Source: Aliikangiella sp965214955
GTDB lineage: Bacteria; Pseudomonadota; Gammaproteobacteria; Enterobacterales; Kangiellaceae
Length of the DNA stretch: 64,000 bases
Direction of reading: 5' to 3'
Assembly (NCBI GenBank): GCA_965214955.1
Contig: CBDCCU010000009.1
Location: 1,054,001 to 1,118,000 of the forward strand
In this document: positions 51,762-60,813 of the stretch, one piece after another
How positions within the stretch are numbered: the first letter of the stretch is position 1
Layout: each line of letters starts with the position of its first letter
Position numbers and translations under genes: made by a program
The notes under the pieces: generated by a model
Told to the model about the DNA's origin: nothing
What the model saw: the letters and a program-made list of their open reading frames with translations, nothing else
Databases searched by the model: none

Positions 51762-51936
51762 ATTTTTGACTCCTTAGATTATTTTTAAAAATATAACAAA
51801 ATGAGAAGCGAAAAAGCTATGATAAAAAGAGAATTTTCCTTAGAATGCGCGCCCTTTTAATAATATTTACTATTTCGGCTAAATAGCTTTGTTAAAAAGA
51901 GCAGATTAAATTGGTATTAACACAAGAGTAGAGATC

Positions 51937-52500
51937 ATGGGTAATAGATTATCAAAACTAGCCACCAAAACGGGTGACGATGGCACAACTGGTATTAGCG
52001 GTAATACGCGCTTATCAAAAGACTCTGCAAGAATAGAAGCTATAGGCACCGTTGATGAGCTTAATTCAGTGATTGGCATGGTGAACTCGCATATTGAGCA
52101 AGGTGAAATTTTTGATGCGCTAAATGATATTCAGCATCGACTATTTGATTTAGGTGGCGAGCTTGCAATGCCAGAATATCAATTAATTAAAGACAAGCAT
52201 ATTGAATTATTAGACACCCATTTAGATTTGTTTAACCAGCAATTGCCACCACTAAAAGAATTTGTATTACCCAAAGGTTCAATCGCAACAACAACCTGCC
52301 ATTTAGCAAGAACAGTTTGCCGCAGAGCCGAACGAAGATTAGTAACGCTTGCTAAAGCAGATGAAATTAATCAACTGTCGCAAATCTACTTAAATCGACT
52401 TTCTGATCTGCTTTTTGTTTTTTGTCGCATTTTAGCTAAACAAAGCAATGCAGGCGAAGAAATGTGGCAATCGAAAAGACTGACTGAAAAAAATGTTTAG
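51937..52500 (+). CDS. Cob(I)yrinic acid a,c-diamide / cob(I)alamin adenosyltransferase (PduO type)
   Basis: 187-residue ATP:corrinoid adenosyltransferase of the PduO family that makes adenosylcobalamin. The N-terminal ATP site TKTGDDGTTGISGNTRLSKD is complete, then DELNSVIG, and the arginine-rich RTVCRRAERRLV. Related in function to the cob cluster from 60.8 kb, but 6 kb of accessory DNA lies between. I see no riboswitch in front of it. Confidence 0.93.
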   Translation: MGNRLSKLATKTGDDGTTGISGNTRLSKDSARIEAIGTVDELNSVIGMVNSHIEQGEIFDALNDIQHRLFDLGGELAMPEYQLIKDKHIELLDTHLDLFNQQLPPLKEFVLPKGSIATTTCHLARTVCRRAERRLVTLAKADEINQLSQIYLNRLSDLLFVFCRILAKQSNAGEEMWQSKRLTEKNV

Positions 52501-52584
52501 TGGCATTAAAAAGCTAAGTAAACATTAGAGTTTGATTTTAAATATATTTTAAAGAATTAAAGTTGATTTTTGGAATATTTATCA

Positions 52585-53022
52585 ATGAAAAAACCATCTA
52601 AAACATCTACAGATCCTCAATTAGAAAAGGTTGATCTGAAAATGTTATTTGATAAAACAAATGATTTTGCTCTGCTAGAATTTAAAGGCATTTTTTCTAA
52701 AGAACAATTACAGCATTGCTTTAAAAGGTTTTTAGAACATCCTGATTTTAAATACAATATGAATGCTGTACTTGATTTTACTCATGCATTTTCTGAACTT
52801 GAGATGTTTGAGATAGAAGAGTTTGGTCAATTTGTAGAGCGCAATAAACAGATACGCGGCGAAACTTATAAACTTGCCTTAGTGGCAAATGACACTTTAA
52901 ATATTGCTTTGCTCGAAGTTTATAAACTGCTTGTTTCTAAAACCTCTATTGAAGTAGAAGTGTTTACTCAAGTTTCTAAGGCGATTTCTTGGGTGTCTGA
53001 GCAGGCTTTTCAAAACCAATAA
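52585..53022 (+). CDS. STAS/SpoIIAA-like domain protein
   Basis: 145 residues with an alternating alpha/beta pattern: LLEFKGIFSKEQLQHCFKRF, VLDFTHAFSELEMFEIEEFG and KLALVANDTLNIALLEVYKL. This is the arrangement of SpoIIAA-like proteins, which have no known enzymatic role. The ATG at 52585 is preferred; a TTG 15 bases earlier is in frame. Not linked to a clear operon. Confidence 0.6.
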   Translation: MKKPSKTSTDPQLEKVDLKMLFDKTNDFALLEFKGIFSKEQLQHCFKRFLEHPDFKYNMNAVLDFTHAFSELEMFEIEEFGQFVERNKQIRGETYKLALVANDTLNIALLEVYKLLVSKTSIEVEVFTQVSKAISWVSEQAFQNQ

Positions 53023-53139
53023 AGCGGCGAGAAGAGCTAGAGTTCACTTTGAGAATTTAATAAGTTTTTTATTGAGATTAAACTCTTGCATAGTATTTAC
53101 CTCAACTTGAACAATAAGCGACTTTTATTGCTATACCCA

Positions 53140-53646
53140 TTAATTCTTTGCAGTAAACGACTTATGATAACTAACCACACCTTGCGGCATACTTCCTGCA
53201 AATTTTAATGCCATAAAATACTCTGCTGGCACATCAGGTAATACTAATCTTTCAATTGGTTTAAAGCCAAAACGAGAATAATAATTAGGGTCGCCCAGTA
53301 ATACACAACCTTTCGCTTTAATAGTTTTTAGTGCATCAATAGCAGCATTCATTAATTTAGAACCAACCCCTTTGTTTTGATAATCAGGAAGTACTGATAT
53401 TGGTCCCAAACCATACCAATCTTGTGAATTATCAGAAATCGTCACAGGTGATAATGCGACATGACCAACTATATTATCTTCAATTTCTGCAACAAGTGAT
53501 ATAGTTAGTGCGCCTGATTCACGCAACGCTTTTACAATAAATTGCTCGGTATGATCAGTGTGTGGAGCATTAAGAAAAGCCGCCACAGTAACATTGTGAA
53601 TTTTTTGAATATCGGTTGGTTTTTCTTTGCGGATATTAATGTTCAT
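53140..53646 (-). CDS. GNAT family N-acetyltransferase (YhbS-like)
   Basis: 168 residues. The acetyl-CoA site is YGLGPISVLPDYQNKGVGSK (R/Q-x-x-G-x-G/A form: QNKGVG), and the later GCVLLGDPNYYSRFGFKP is typical of the YhbS group. Substrate unknown. Single gene on the minus strand, upstream of and separate from the DUF1826 gene. Confidence 0.88.
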   Translation of the reverse strand: MNINIRKEKPTDIQKIHNVTVAAFLNAPHTDHTEQFIVKALRESGALTISLVAEIEDNIVGHVALSPVTISDNSQDWYGLGPISVLPDYQNKGVGSKLMNAAIDALKTIKAKGCVLLGDPNYYSRFGFKPIERLVLPDVPAEYFMALKFAGSMPQGVVSYHKSFTAKN

Positions 53647-53739
53647 TGTCTTTATAGAAAATTATAGGGTTCATTTTCTATTTAAAGCATATCGTTTGAA
53701 GCCAGTCAAACGATATGAAAAGTGATTTAAGATAAAAAA

Positions 53740-54411
53740 TTAATGAGTAAAGTCTAATGTTAATATTAATCGTTTATCGTTGTTAGAAAGTGCAGGAGAA
53801 CGGTGTACCAGGCCAGCGTTTTCATTGTTAAACCATCCTCCTCCTTTTAGTAATGCCACATCACCTGCCATTAGTTGTTCAATATCATTAGGGGTTGAAT
53901 AAAGCCCAGAAAGTTCATCAGATAAGTCTTTGCTACCAGTACCTAGTTTTGAGCGATCAACATTTTCATGCTTTATCCATTCGGTTGCAGGGCCATCAAG
54001 GGTTGTCACTAATCGGCAGGGAACCATATCAACATGAAATTTAGGACACATTGCCTTAGAGAGTACCGTTAACCTTAAGCCAACACGTTTTTGTTCAAAA
54101 AGCGTTGCAAACATATCAACAAGTAATCCCGAGTATTCACAAAGCTCATGCTTACTAGATAATTCTGGATAATCATTTTTTAAACGTTCAATAACAGTAT
54201 CAGGCGATGTAATCATAACCGCTTGAAAGTTTGGAGCTTCCTCAAAAAGCTGAGTTACACTTTTAACAAGAGAGTTAGTTAATTTATTTTGCCAAACTGC
54301 GATATTTACATTGTCGTTATAAATATCAGAAAGTACCGTAGGTGAGTCGCCAGTAACCAGTTTACGTTGCGTGTTTTCAAAGTGGTTATTAAGTTCAGCA
54401 GTGTTGTTCAT
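53740..54411 (-). CDS. DUF1826 family protein, probably zinc-responsive
   Basis: 223 residues with the DUF1826 core: MCPKFHVDMVPCRLVTTLDG, GPATEWIKHENVD, GDVALLKGGGWFNNENAGLV and HRSPA. Conserved His and Cys residues suggest a metal site. Genes of this family often lie in Zur regulons, and a close match to the Zur operator is 46 bases upstream, so I infer expression under zinc limitation. No other zinc gene is visible nearby. Confidence 0.82.
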   Translation of the reverse strand: MNNTAELNNHFENTQRKLVTGDSPTVLSDIYNDNVNIAVWQNKLTNSLVKSVTQLFEEAPNFQAVMITSPDTVIERLKNDYPELSSKHELCEYSGLLVDMFATLFEQKRVGLRLTVLSKAMCPKFHVDMVPCRLVTTLDGPATEWIKHENVDRSKLGTGSKDLSDELSGLYSTPNDIEQLMAGDVALLKGGGWFNNENAGLVHRSPALSNNDKRLILTLDFTH

Positions 54412-54457
54412 AGATTAGCCCCATTTATAACTTCTTTATTGTTTAGAATGTAATGCT

Positions 54458-54474
54458 ATGTTACATCATAACAT
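54458..54474 (-). promoter_or_regulatory. Zur-box-like operator of the DUF1826 gene
   Basis: ATGTTACATCATAACAT has perfect six-base inverted arms with a five-base centre and matches the core of the gammaproteobacterial Zur box (ATGTTATANTATAACAT) in all but two positions. It lies 47 bases before the start codon, suited to repression by zinc-loaded Zur. Confidence 0.65.
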
Positions 54475-54720
54475 TTATGTTTGCTATTTCTTGTGAGGAT
54501 TGATCTAGTCTAAAACTAGACAGGCACTTTAAAAAAATGAATTAATTCAACTTCGCTAATTTCTAAATTTGGTCGTTAATTTAAGGTTTATGGGGGCTAA
54601 ATCGTTGTTTCTGAACGAGTGGTGAGGTTGTTGTGGTCAATTTCTTGAATTTCAGAAATACCAATCCCTTGGAGTTTGCCAAGTCAGTATTTTTTTGATT
54701 AGTTTTGATTTTGTGATTAT

Positions 54721-55692
54721 TTAAGGACTAGCATAGAGTAACTTAGCTGAATTAATCCCCTTAACCCACCGCTGTTTAAGTTGACTTGCCAAAGCCTGCA
54801 TGGCATCAATAGAGCCAACCGCTCGATAATAGTTTTGCTTATAGGCTTTCACCTGACTCAGCCATTCATCTTGATTAAGATTAAGCCGTTGGAATATTGG
54901 GGTAAGGCTTTTAGGAATACTGGCTTTGTTATCATGGACTATGGTTTTACCCGTCCATTCCACTAATTCAATATAATCTTTTAGCTTAATGGATAATACC
55001 TTTTCTTTAATGCCGCCTTTAATAGATTCTACCGCTTGGTTTAATTGTTCTTGTGATAATTGCTTAATTCGAGTTTGAATACTGGTATGCTCAGAATGCT
55101 CAAGCTTTTGATTGAGTCCTGCTCTAATCGGGTTTAAATCTACATAAGCCATACAGGTTAAAGCGGCTGATTCATCCAATAAAGCTTGAGAATGAAACCG
55201 TGACTCCCAAAAGTGACCTTTCACGCCATCTTCTAAGTTACTGCGTTTAGCTAATGGCTCATTAATACAACTCATTAACCGAGAGATAGAGCCCAGCTTT
55301 TGTCTGCACGCCTCAACCTTGTCTTTATCACTTAAAATGGATAATCGTTTTGCTTGGGTTAAAGACTCAGCATTAGGTCGATTCTTTCTAATCGGATATA
55401 ACTTCAGCCAACGCTCAACCACTTGATTATCAGACCATTGCCATGGGGCTTTAGGATTAAAATAAACCACTAGATGATAATGATTATGCATCACCGCATA
55501 GCTGTAGACTTCAATGGCAAATAACTCAGCTAAAAACAGTATTCGTTTTTCAATCCACGTTCTTCTATGCTCATAGGAAATGCCTGTATCTTCATCCACA
55601 CCGCACAAAAAAGCCCGTCTGACACAACGAGAAGATAAGTGATAAAAGCCCGGGGTTTCGTTATCAATTAATTCAGAGCGTCTAATTGCCAT
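54721..55692 (-). CDS. REP-associated tyrosine transposase (RAYT), copy 2
   Basis: 323 residues, about 95 percent identical to the copy at 9803-10774, with the HNHYH metal site intact. Upstream (55693-55835) and downstream (about 54585-54720) non-coding flanks also match copy 1. The upstream flank runs directly into a truncated third copy, so this unit appears to have inserted into or next to an older one. Confidence 0.88.
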   Translation of the reverse strand: MAIRRSELIDNETPGFYHLSSRCVRRAFLCGVDEDTGISYEHRRTWIEKRILFLAELFAIEVYSYAVMHNHYHLVVYFNPKAPWQWSDNQVVERWLKLYPIRKNRPNAESLTQAKRLSILSDKDKVEACRQKLGSISRLMSCINEPLAKRSNLEDGVKGHFWESRFHSQALLDESAALTCMAYVDLNPIRAGLNQKLEHSEHTSIQTRIKQLSQEQLNQAVESIKGGIKEKVLSIKLKDYIELVEWTGKTIVHDNKASIPKSLTPIFQRLNLNQDEWLSQVKAYKQNYYRAVGSIDAMQALASQLKQRWVKGINSAKLLYASP

Positions 55693-55837
55693 GGTTTGTC
55701 CTTAAACCGAGTTGTAGAGAGATTAATCATGCTAGAACACGCAAATAAACACAATCAGCCTATTCAGTAATTATTGTGGGAGATTGGCTATTGTTGGTGT
55801 GGGTGATTGTGGGTATAGTGGCTGTCTGGAAATCTGT

Positions 55838-56137
55838 TGGATATAACTTAAGCCAACGCTCAACCACTTGATTATCAGACCATTGCCAAGGAGCTTTAGG
55901 ATTAAAATAAACCACCAGATGATAATGATTATGCATCACCGCATAACTATAGACTTCAATGGCAAATAACTCAGCTAAAAACAATATTCGTTTTTCAATC
56001 CATGCTCTTCTGTGCTCATAGGAAATACCTGTATCTTCATCCACCCCGCACAAAAAAGCCCGTCTGACACAGCGAGAAGATAAATGGTAAAAGCCCGGGG
56101 TTTCATTATCAATTAATTCAGAGCGTCTAATTGCCAT
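55838..56137 (-). pseudogene. Truncated RAYT transposase, copy 3 (N-terminal part)
   Basis: The first 100 residues are nearly identical to copy 2, including HNHYHLVVYF, and stop at RWLKLYP where copy 2 continues IRKNRP. After that the frame enters the upstream flank of copy 2 (TTTCCAGACAGCCACTATAC on the minus strand) and ends at 55760. The rest of the gene is missing. Its own upstream flank (56138-56272) repeats that of the other copies. Confidence 0.85.
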
Positions 56138-56278
56138 GGTTTGTCCTTAAACCGAGTAGTAGAGAGATTAATAATGCTAGAGCAGACAAATAAACACAAT
56201 CAGCTTATTCAGTAATTGTTGTGGGAAATTGGCTATTGTTGGTGTGGGTGATTGTGGGTATAGTGGCTGTCTGGAAAT

Positions 56279-56620
56279 CTGTTTGATGAGTTAGAAACTA
56301 AATGGGGCAAACAATATCCTATTGTGCTCAAATCCTGGCGCAGAAAGTGGGATAACTTGTCGGTTTTCTTTAAATATCCAGAGCCAATACGCAAAGTTAT
56401 TTACACGACCAATGCGATTGAATCGGTGCACCGCCAGTTTAGAAAACTCACCAAAACCAAAGGCGCATTTCCTAATGAAAATAGTCTGCTAAAATTACTG
56501 TATTCTGGCATTGGGAATATGACGAAGAAATGGACAATGCCAATCCAAAATTGGAATTTGACATTGTCGCAATTGGCTATTTATTTTGAAGGTCGTCTTG
56601 ATGACGTTTTAGATATTTAG
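56279..56620 (+). mobile_element. IS256 family transposase, C-terminal fragment
   Basis: The open frame from 56279 encodes about 113 residues of the C-terminal end of a mutator (IS256) transposase: LFDELETKWGKQYPIVLKSW, YPEPIRKVIYTTNAIESVHR and the final catalytic region. Upstream it is cut off at the RAYT flank (GTGGCTGTCTGGAAATCTGT). The stop is followed by sequence that may be the right terminal repeat of the element. Non-functional. Confidence 0.85.
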
Positions 56621-56665
56621 CATTCACTGACACAGAATTCTAAACGGTCTCAGAACATATTTTTT

Positions 56666-56845
56666 AGGCTGTCTCACTCACATAAAAAGTTATCATTAAT
56701 TTCAAATCAGGTAGAGGTTTTACTTTCTTGTGCTATTTATTCTAAAGATATTCCAGAGTTATATTTTAATAATGAAATAATAACTTATATGTCTAAGTTT
56801 AATGCTAATTTCGATATAGATATTTATTTGACGGATTGTTACTGA
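56666..56845 (+). pseudogene. 3' fragment of a DUF4279-like gene
   Basis: An open frame of about 59 codons without a start codon ends at TGA 56843-56845. Its end, DIPELYFNNEIITYMSKF then NANFDIDIY, resembles the C-terminus of DUF4279 proteins, which occur next to polymorphic toxins and are suspected immunity proteins. The 5' part was replaced by the IS256 remnant. Recognition is from memory and tentative. Confidence 0.45.
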
Positions 56846-56910
56846 AATTGAAAATTAAATTCGTTTCTTTGATTTTTTTAAAATCTATTAGTTGTAAAAA
56901 CGTGATAAAT

Positions 56911-57243
56911 ATGAAGAATGAATACAAACCTGAATTACTAACCTTAAGCTTATTTATTGCTTTGGTTACTTGTTCCACTTTTCTTTCTCATGGAGTAAGT
57001 AAAAGTACAATAATTATTGCTTTAGCTTTGTCATTATTTTTTACAGTTCATTGTTTGCCTCAAATTGAACCTAAACGATGGAAAAATAGTAAACTAAGAG
57101 ATGCCATAACTTTAGCGGTAATCAGTTGTTTTTTAGGTATTTATTTTGACGGTTCGTTATTGATTATTGTTTTGTGTTCTTTAGTTGGTGGATTGTTTGG
57201 TTATTACTCTAAGCTGTGGGTAAAATATGTTCCTATGCCTTAA
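56911..57243 (+). CDS. Small membrane protein of unknown function
   Basis: 110 residues with about four transmembrane helices (TLSLFIALVTCSTFLSH, IIIALALSLFFTVHCL, ITLAVISCFLGIYF and LLIIVLCSLVGGLFGYY). The ATG at 56911 is the first good start; the frame is open for 75 bases upstream. Codon use is very AT-rich. Family not recognised. Confidence 0.5.
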   Translation: MKNEYKPELLTLSLFIALVTCSTFLSHGVSKSTIIIALALSLFFTVHCLPQIEPKRWKNSKLRDAITLAVISCFLGIYFDGSLLIIVLCSLVGGLFGYYSKLWVKYVPMP

Positions 57244-57269
57244 TATATTTTAAATAAACTAAAAATGAA

Positions 57270-57470
57270 TTGTTTAGACTTTCTTTAGGTCTATTTATGC
57301 TGTATTTAGGTATTGAAGCGATTATAACCAAAAAGACGTGGGGGTTTAGTCATGTGTCTCAAGATACTCGATATATTAATTTAGATGCCAACCCCATTGA
57401 GTTTCTTATTATTACTTTTATTAATCTACTTATTGGAGGTTGGCTGCTAGCTAATTTTAGAGAAAAATAA
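57270..57470 (+). CDS. Small two-helix membrane protein
   Basis: 66 residues starting at TTG 57270, or 57 from ATG 57297. Two hydrophobic segments (LGLFMLYLGIEAII and LIITFINLLIGGWLLANF) surround a polar loop. It starts 27 bases after the previous gene. Family not recognised; confidence is limited by its length. Confidence 0.4.
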   Translation: MFRLSLGLFMLYLGIEAIITKKTWGFSHVSQDTRYINLDANPIEFLIITFINLLIGGWLLANFREK

Positions 57471-57566
57471 GTGTTTTAAATATTTGTGTTTTCAGTTTTT
57501 AAGCCGAGCAGAGAGTGACTGTAGCCATGTTATTAAATCAACAGCAAACTTAAGAGATTAATAGTT

Positions 57567-57917
57567 ATGAAGCTATTAAATATACAGATACAGCCATATG
57601 TTGATAGTACTTATTCCGAAAATGAGGGGGTAAAGTTATTTTTATCTCTAAAACATACACCTGATATTTTTACTGGTTATGACAATGGAAGATATGTAAA
57701 CATAACCTATTCTACAGATAATATTCCTAAGTTATGGTTTGAAATTGAAAAATTGTTATCGGGCTCCAAAATTGGGAAATGGTTAAAAAAAGTATCAATT
57801 ATTACATGTGAAGGGGAACAAGGTTGGGAAGACTATTTGTTGCTTTCTCATTACCTTAAAAATGAAAAGCTAGATGTAATAAAAGATAATAAAGTTGAGC
57901 TTATTTGGAAGTTATGA
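57567..57917 (+). CDS. Small soluble protein, immunity-like by context
   Basis: 116 residues, acidic and aromatic, without signal peptide or membrane segment. The style (TGYDNGRYVNITYSTDNIPK, EGEQGWEDYLLLSHYL) resembles small immunity proteins of contact-dependent or Rhs toxins, but I recognise no defined family. Stands in a row of small AT-rich genes at 56.6-58.5 kb. Confidence 0.5.
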   Translation: MKLLNIQIQPYVDSTYSENEGVKLFLSLKHTPDIFTGYDNGRYVNITYSTDNIPKLWFEIEKLLSGSKIGKWLKKVSIITCEGEQGWEDYLLLSHYLKNEKLDVIKDNKVELIWKL

Positions 57918-57939
57918 ATTTTTTTAAGGTGGGCTGTTT

Positions 57940-58530
57940 ATGAAAAAAATACTTTTAATATGTGGTTTAATTTTTAGTTTTAATGTTTTTGCTTATGATC
58001 TCAATAATGATACAGCTTCAATGTTCAATTGCAGTAAAAGTAATAGGACGCTCTTTAAACTGATATATGAAGCAAATAACGATAAAGTAAGCCAGAGCAC
58101 ATTCAATTTTTTAAATGAAACGTGGTTTAACCCTAAGAGTGATGATAAATATCGTTGTTTCTTAGATGAAAAGCTTCGATTGGCAATTGCGGATGTTTTA
58201 TCTCAATTACACTATCGAAATTTGTATCATTCGGGCAATATTGATGCCTTACACGCTTCTTATGTTCAGTCATTATCTTCAAAAAAAATTCTAGTAAAAG
58301 TGATGGCTTTTGTAGGGATTGGTCGTTTCAATAGAAAAGAGGATGTAAAGCGAGTATTTGAAGAAGCGTTATCTGAAAACCATTTGACTTATCGATCTGC
58401 CGTTATTGGTCTTTCAAAGTTTGATATTAAAGAGGCAGAAGTTGCATTAATTGAGCTTTATAAAAAAGTTAAATCACCAGAGAATAAACAATTCATTACT
58501 GACCGAACTAAAAAAGAATTACTTAATTAA
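57940..58530 (+). CDS. Secreted HEAT-like repeat protein of unknown function
   Basis: 196 residues. The signal peptide (KKILLICGLIFSFNVFA) is cleaved near residue 18. The mature protein looks all-helical, with repeated helical pairs in the C-terminal half (VKVMAFVGIGRFNRKEDVKR and AVIGLSKFDIKEAEVALIEL) in the manner of HEAT repeats. AAGGTGG precedes the ATG, 23 bases after the previous gene. Function unknown. Confidence 0.6.
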   Translation: MKKILLICGLIFSFNVFAYDLNNDTASMFNCSKSNRTLFKLIYEANNDKVSQSTFNFLNETWFNPKSDDKYRCFLDEKLRLAIADVLSQLHYRNLYHSGNIDALHASYVQSLSSKKILVKVMAFVGIGRFNRKEDVKRVFEEALSENHLTYRSAVIGLSKFDIKEAEVALIELYKKVKSPENKQFITDRTKKELLN

Positions 58531-58605
58531 CCGCTCTTTCAGGCTCATTTCATATTGGACAAGGCTTATAATTCCTAGCACAATTCTTTTGTGTTATACT
58601 GCTGC

Positions 58606-58790
58606 CCACATTATTTGGTGTGCATTGCACTTAATAGGGAACGCGGTTGAAATCCGCGGCTGTACCCGCAACTGTAAGTAAAGCGAAAAGCTAAACCACT
58701 GATAATAAAAGTATTTTTCTTAAAAATACTACAAGATTATTGGGAAGGTGCTTAAAGGTTAACTTTACGAGCCAGGAGACCTACCAAAAA
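58606..58790 (+). ncRNA. Cobalamin riboswitch
   Basis: The conserved core is present: AATAGGGAACGCGGTTGAAA, then TCCGCGGCTGTACCCGCAACTGT (58653-58675), CCACTGAT, GGGAAGGTG and the B12 box GAGCCAGGAGACCTACC (58769-58785). A -10-like TATACT at 58595-58600 would start transcription just at the RNA's 5' end. It precedes the ABC transporter and cob genes on the same strand and should lower their expression when adenosylcobalamin is abundant. Confidence 0.95.
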
Positions 58791-58911
58791 AATACTTTAA
58801 CTTATCGAGCGGGCTACTCGGTGGTGAAACTGACTTATCGAGTATTGCATAAGCATTCCCTCTAATGTCTTTGTCATCTTGCCTGTCTTGCTCTTAATGA
58901 TTTTGCTGGCA

Positions 58912-59709
58912 ATGTTAGAACAACCAATCATACAAGTTGAAAATATCAGTTGGCAGGTGGGTGACAAGTCCATTTTGTCGGATATTTCTTTTACCGTTAA
59001 AAAAGGGCAGTTTGTTGGCATTATTGGACCTAATGGTGCGGGTAAATCCTCGGTATTATCTTGTATTTTTGGCAAGATCAAGAATTTTTCTGGTAAGGCT
59101 TTAATCGACTCAAAAGATGTCAATGAGTATTCTCGTACTCAGCTGGCGCAAAAAGTTGCCGTGGTATTGCAAGAGCCAGCAACTCATTTTGAACTAACCG
59201 TTTATGATGTTATTGCCATGGGGTTAACCCCAAGAAAACCTTTATTATCATTTAATTCTGGTGATGATGAGCAAGCCATTATTGATGCCGCCATTAGAGT
59301 TGATTTAAAAGATAAGCTTACTCGTCAATTTAGCTCTTTATCGGGCGGTGAAAAACAACGTGCCATTATTGCTAGAGCTATTGTGCAAAATACGCCTATT
59401 TTGTTAATGGATGAACCAACAAATCATCTCGACATTAAACATCAAATTGAAATAATTAGTCTGGCTAAAAATTTAGGTATTAGCGTTTTGCTCACCGTAC
59501 ACGACTTAAATTTAGCGGCTAACTATTGCGATAAATTAATATTGCTTAATGATGGAAAGCTTGTAGCCAAGGGCACTGTTAAACAAGTGCTAACTGAAAG
59601 TGTTATTGCCGATGTTTTTGGTGTTAATGCAAAAGTTGCACAAACCGATAAAAGCAATACGCAAATCGAGTTTGATTATTTGGCAACTAAAAATAACAAG
59701 GTGGTTTGA
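58912..59709 (+). CDS. btuD: Cobalamin ABC transporter ATP-binding protein (BtuD-like)
   Basis: ATPase of the FecCD/BtuCD type, 265 residues from ATG 58912. Walker A IIGPNGAGKSS, Q-loop VVLQEPATHFELTVYDVIAM, signature LSGGEKQRA, Walker B ILLMDEPTNHLD and the switch His in LLTVHDLN are all present. The frame extends upstream (another ATG at 58897), so the start is not certain. Substrate assignment to corrinoids rests on the riboswitch upstream and the cob genes downstream; by sequence alone siderophore transport would be possible. Its TGA overlaps the permease ATG. Confidence 0.88.
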   Translation: MLEQPIIQVENISWQVGDKSILSDISFTVKKGQFVGIIGPNGAGKSSVLSCIFGKIKNFSGKALIDSKDVNEYSRTQLAQKVAVVLQEPATHFELTVYDVIAMGLTPRKPLLSFNSGDDEQAIIDAAIRVDLKDKLTRQFSSLSGGEKQRAIIARAIVQNTPILLMDEPTNHLDIKHQIEIISLAKNLGISVLLTVHDLNLAANYCDKLILLNDGKLVAKGTVKQVLTESVIADVFGVNAKVAQTDKSNTQIEFDYLATKNNKVV

Positions 59710-60776
59710 TGAACTTAGCTAACCAAACCATACAGCAAGAACAAGCTTTTGCTAAAGATTTAAAAAAACAATTGAATTGGTCGTTTTGGATCTATTTAAT
59801 TGCAGCAATAATTTTCTTAATCTTTTCAATATTATCTGCCGCAAGTTTTGGCACAATTAATTTATCCTTTAGTGAAACACTCACAGGCATATTTTCTTGC
59901 GGTATTTTTAATCATCAATGCAGTATTGATCCACTCGCTTATCAAATACTTTGGGAAATTCGATTGCCCCGAATATTTATGGCGTTAATCACTGGCGCGG
60001 GTTTGGCAATAACTGGTGCAATCTTACAATCAGTTACCCGTAACCCTTTGGCCGATCCTTATTTGTTTGGAATTTCATCGGGTGCATCATTAGGTGCAGT
60101 TATTGCCATGTCGGCATTTTCTACCGCTTTAGTTTCTATTACTAGCGGGGCATTAATTGGTAGCGCATTTTCTGTGGTGTTAATGCTTAGCTTGGCAGGC
60201 AAAGCTGCGGTACAAGTGGAAAAATTATTGCTATCGGGGGTGGCGGTTTCGTTTATGTTAAGCGCCTTTACTAGTTTAATTTTGTACTATTCAAGCCCCG
60301 AAACTGCGGCAACTTTATTGTTTTGGCTAATGGGTAGTTTTTCTGGCGCTAACTGGCAAGATTTAGCTTTGCCTTTTGTTACTTTATTTATTGGTACGTT
60401 ACTGTTTTTTATTTACAGACGTTGGCTTGTTGTGTTGCAAGCGGGTGATGACAGTGCATTAACGCTTGGTATTCCCGTTAATCAATTACGTTTAAGCATG
60501 TTGATTATATGTTCAATCATTACTGGCGTATTAGTGGCACAAGTGGGCGGTATTGGTTTTGTGGGGTTAATGATCCCGCATATTTGCCGTGCAATGGTGG
60601 GTGTGCAAGTGCATCGTATTTTATTAATGTGCTTATTGGTGGGTAGCAGTTTTATGATTTGGGTTGATGTTGTTGCTCATTCCATTTTAGAACATCAAGT
60701 TTTGCCTGTTGGCATTGTGACTTCGGCTTTGGGCAGTTTATTCTTTTTTATCATTTTAAAACGCCGTACTAAATAG
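59709..60776 (+). CDS. btuC: Cobalamin ABC transporter permease (BtuC-like)
   Basis: FecCD-family permease, 355 residues with about ten helices. Family blocks are LPRIFMALITGAGLAITGAI, QSVTRNPLADPYLFGISSGA and the coupling region GGIGFVGLMIPHICRAMVG. The ATG shares a base with the stop of the ATPase gene. Together with the ATPase and the BtuF-like protein at 51 kb it would import vitamin B12. Confidence 0.9.
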   Translation: MNLANQTIQQEQAFAKDLKKQLNWSFWIYLIAAIIFLIFSILSAASFGTINLSFSETLTGIFSCGIFNHQCSIDPLAYQILWEIRLPRIFMALITGAGLAITGAILQSVTRNPLADPYLFGISSGASLGAVIAMSAFSTALVSITSGALIGSAFSVVLMLSLAGKAAVQVEKLLLSGVAVSFMLSAFTSLILYYSSPETAATLLFWLMGSFSGANWQDLALPFVTLFIGTLLFFIYRRWLVVLQAGDDSALTLGIPVNQLRLSMLIICSIITGVLVAQVGGIGFVGLMIPHICRAMVGVQVHRILLMCLLVGSSFMIWVDVVAHSILEHQVLPVGIVTSALGSLFFFIILKRRTK

Positions 60777-60813
60777 TCATTGCAATCAGTAAAAGCAATA
60801 AGAGATAAATAAT

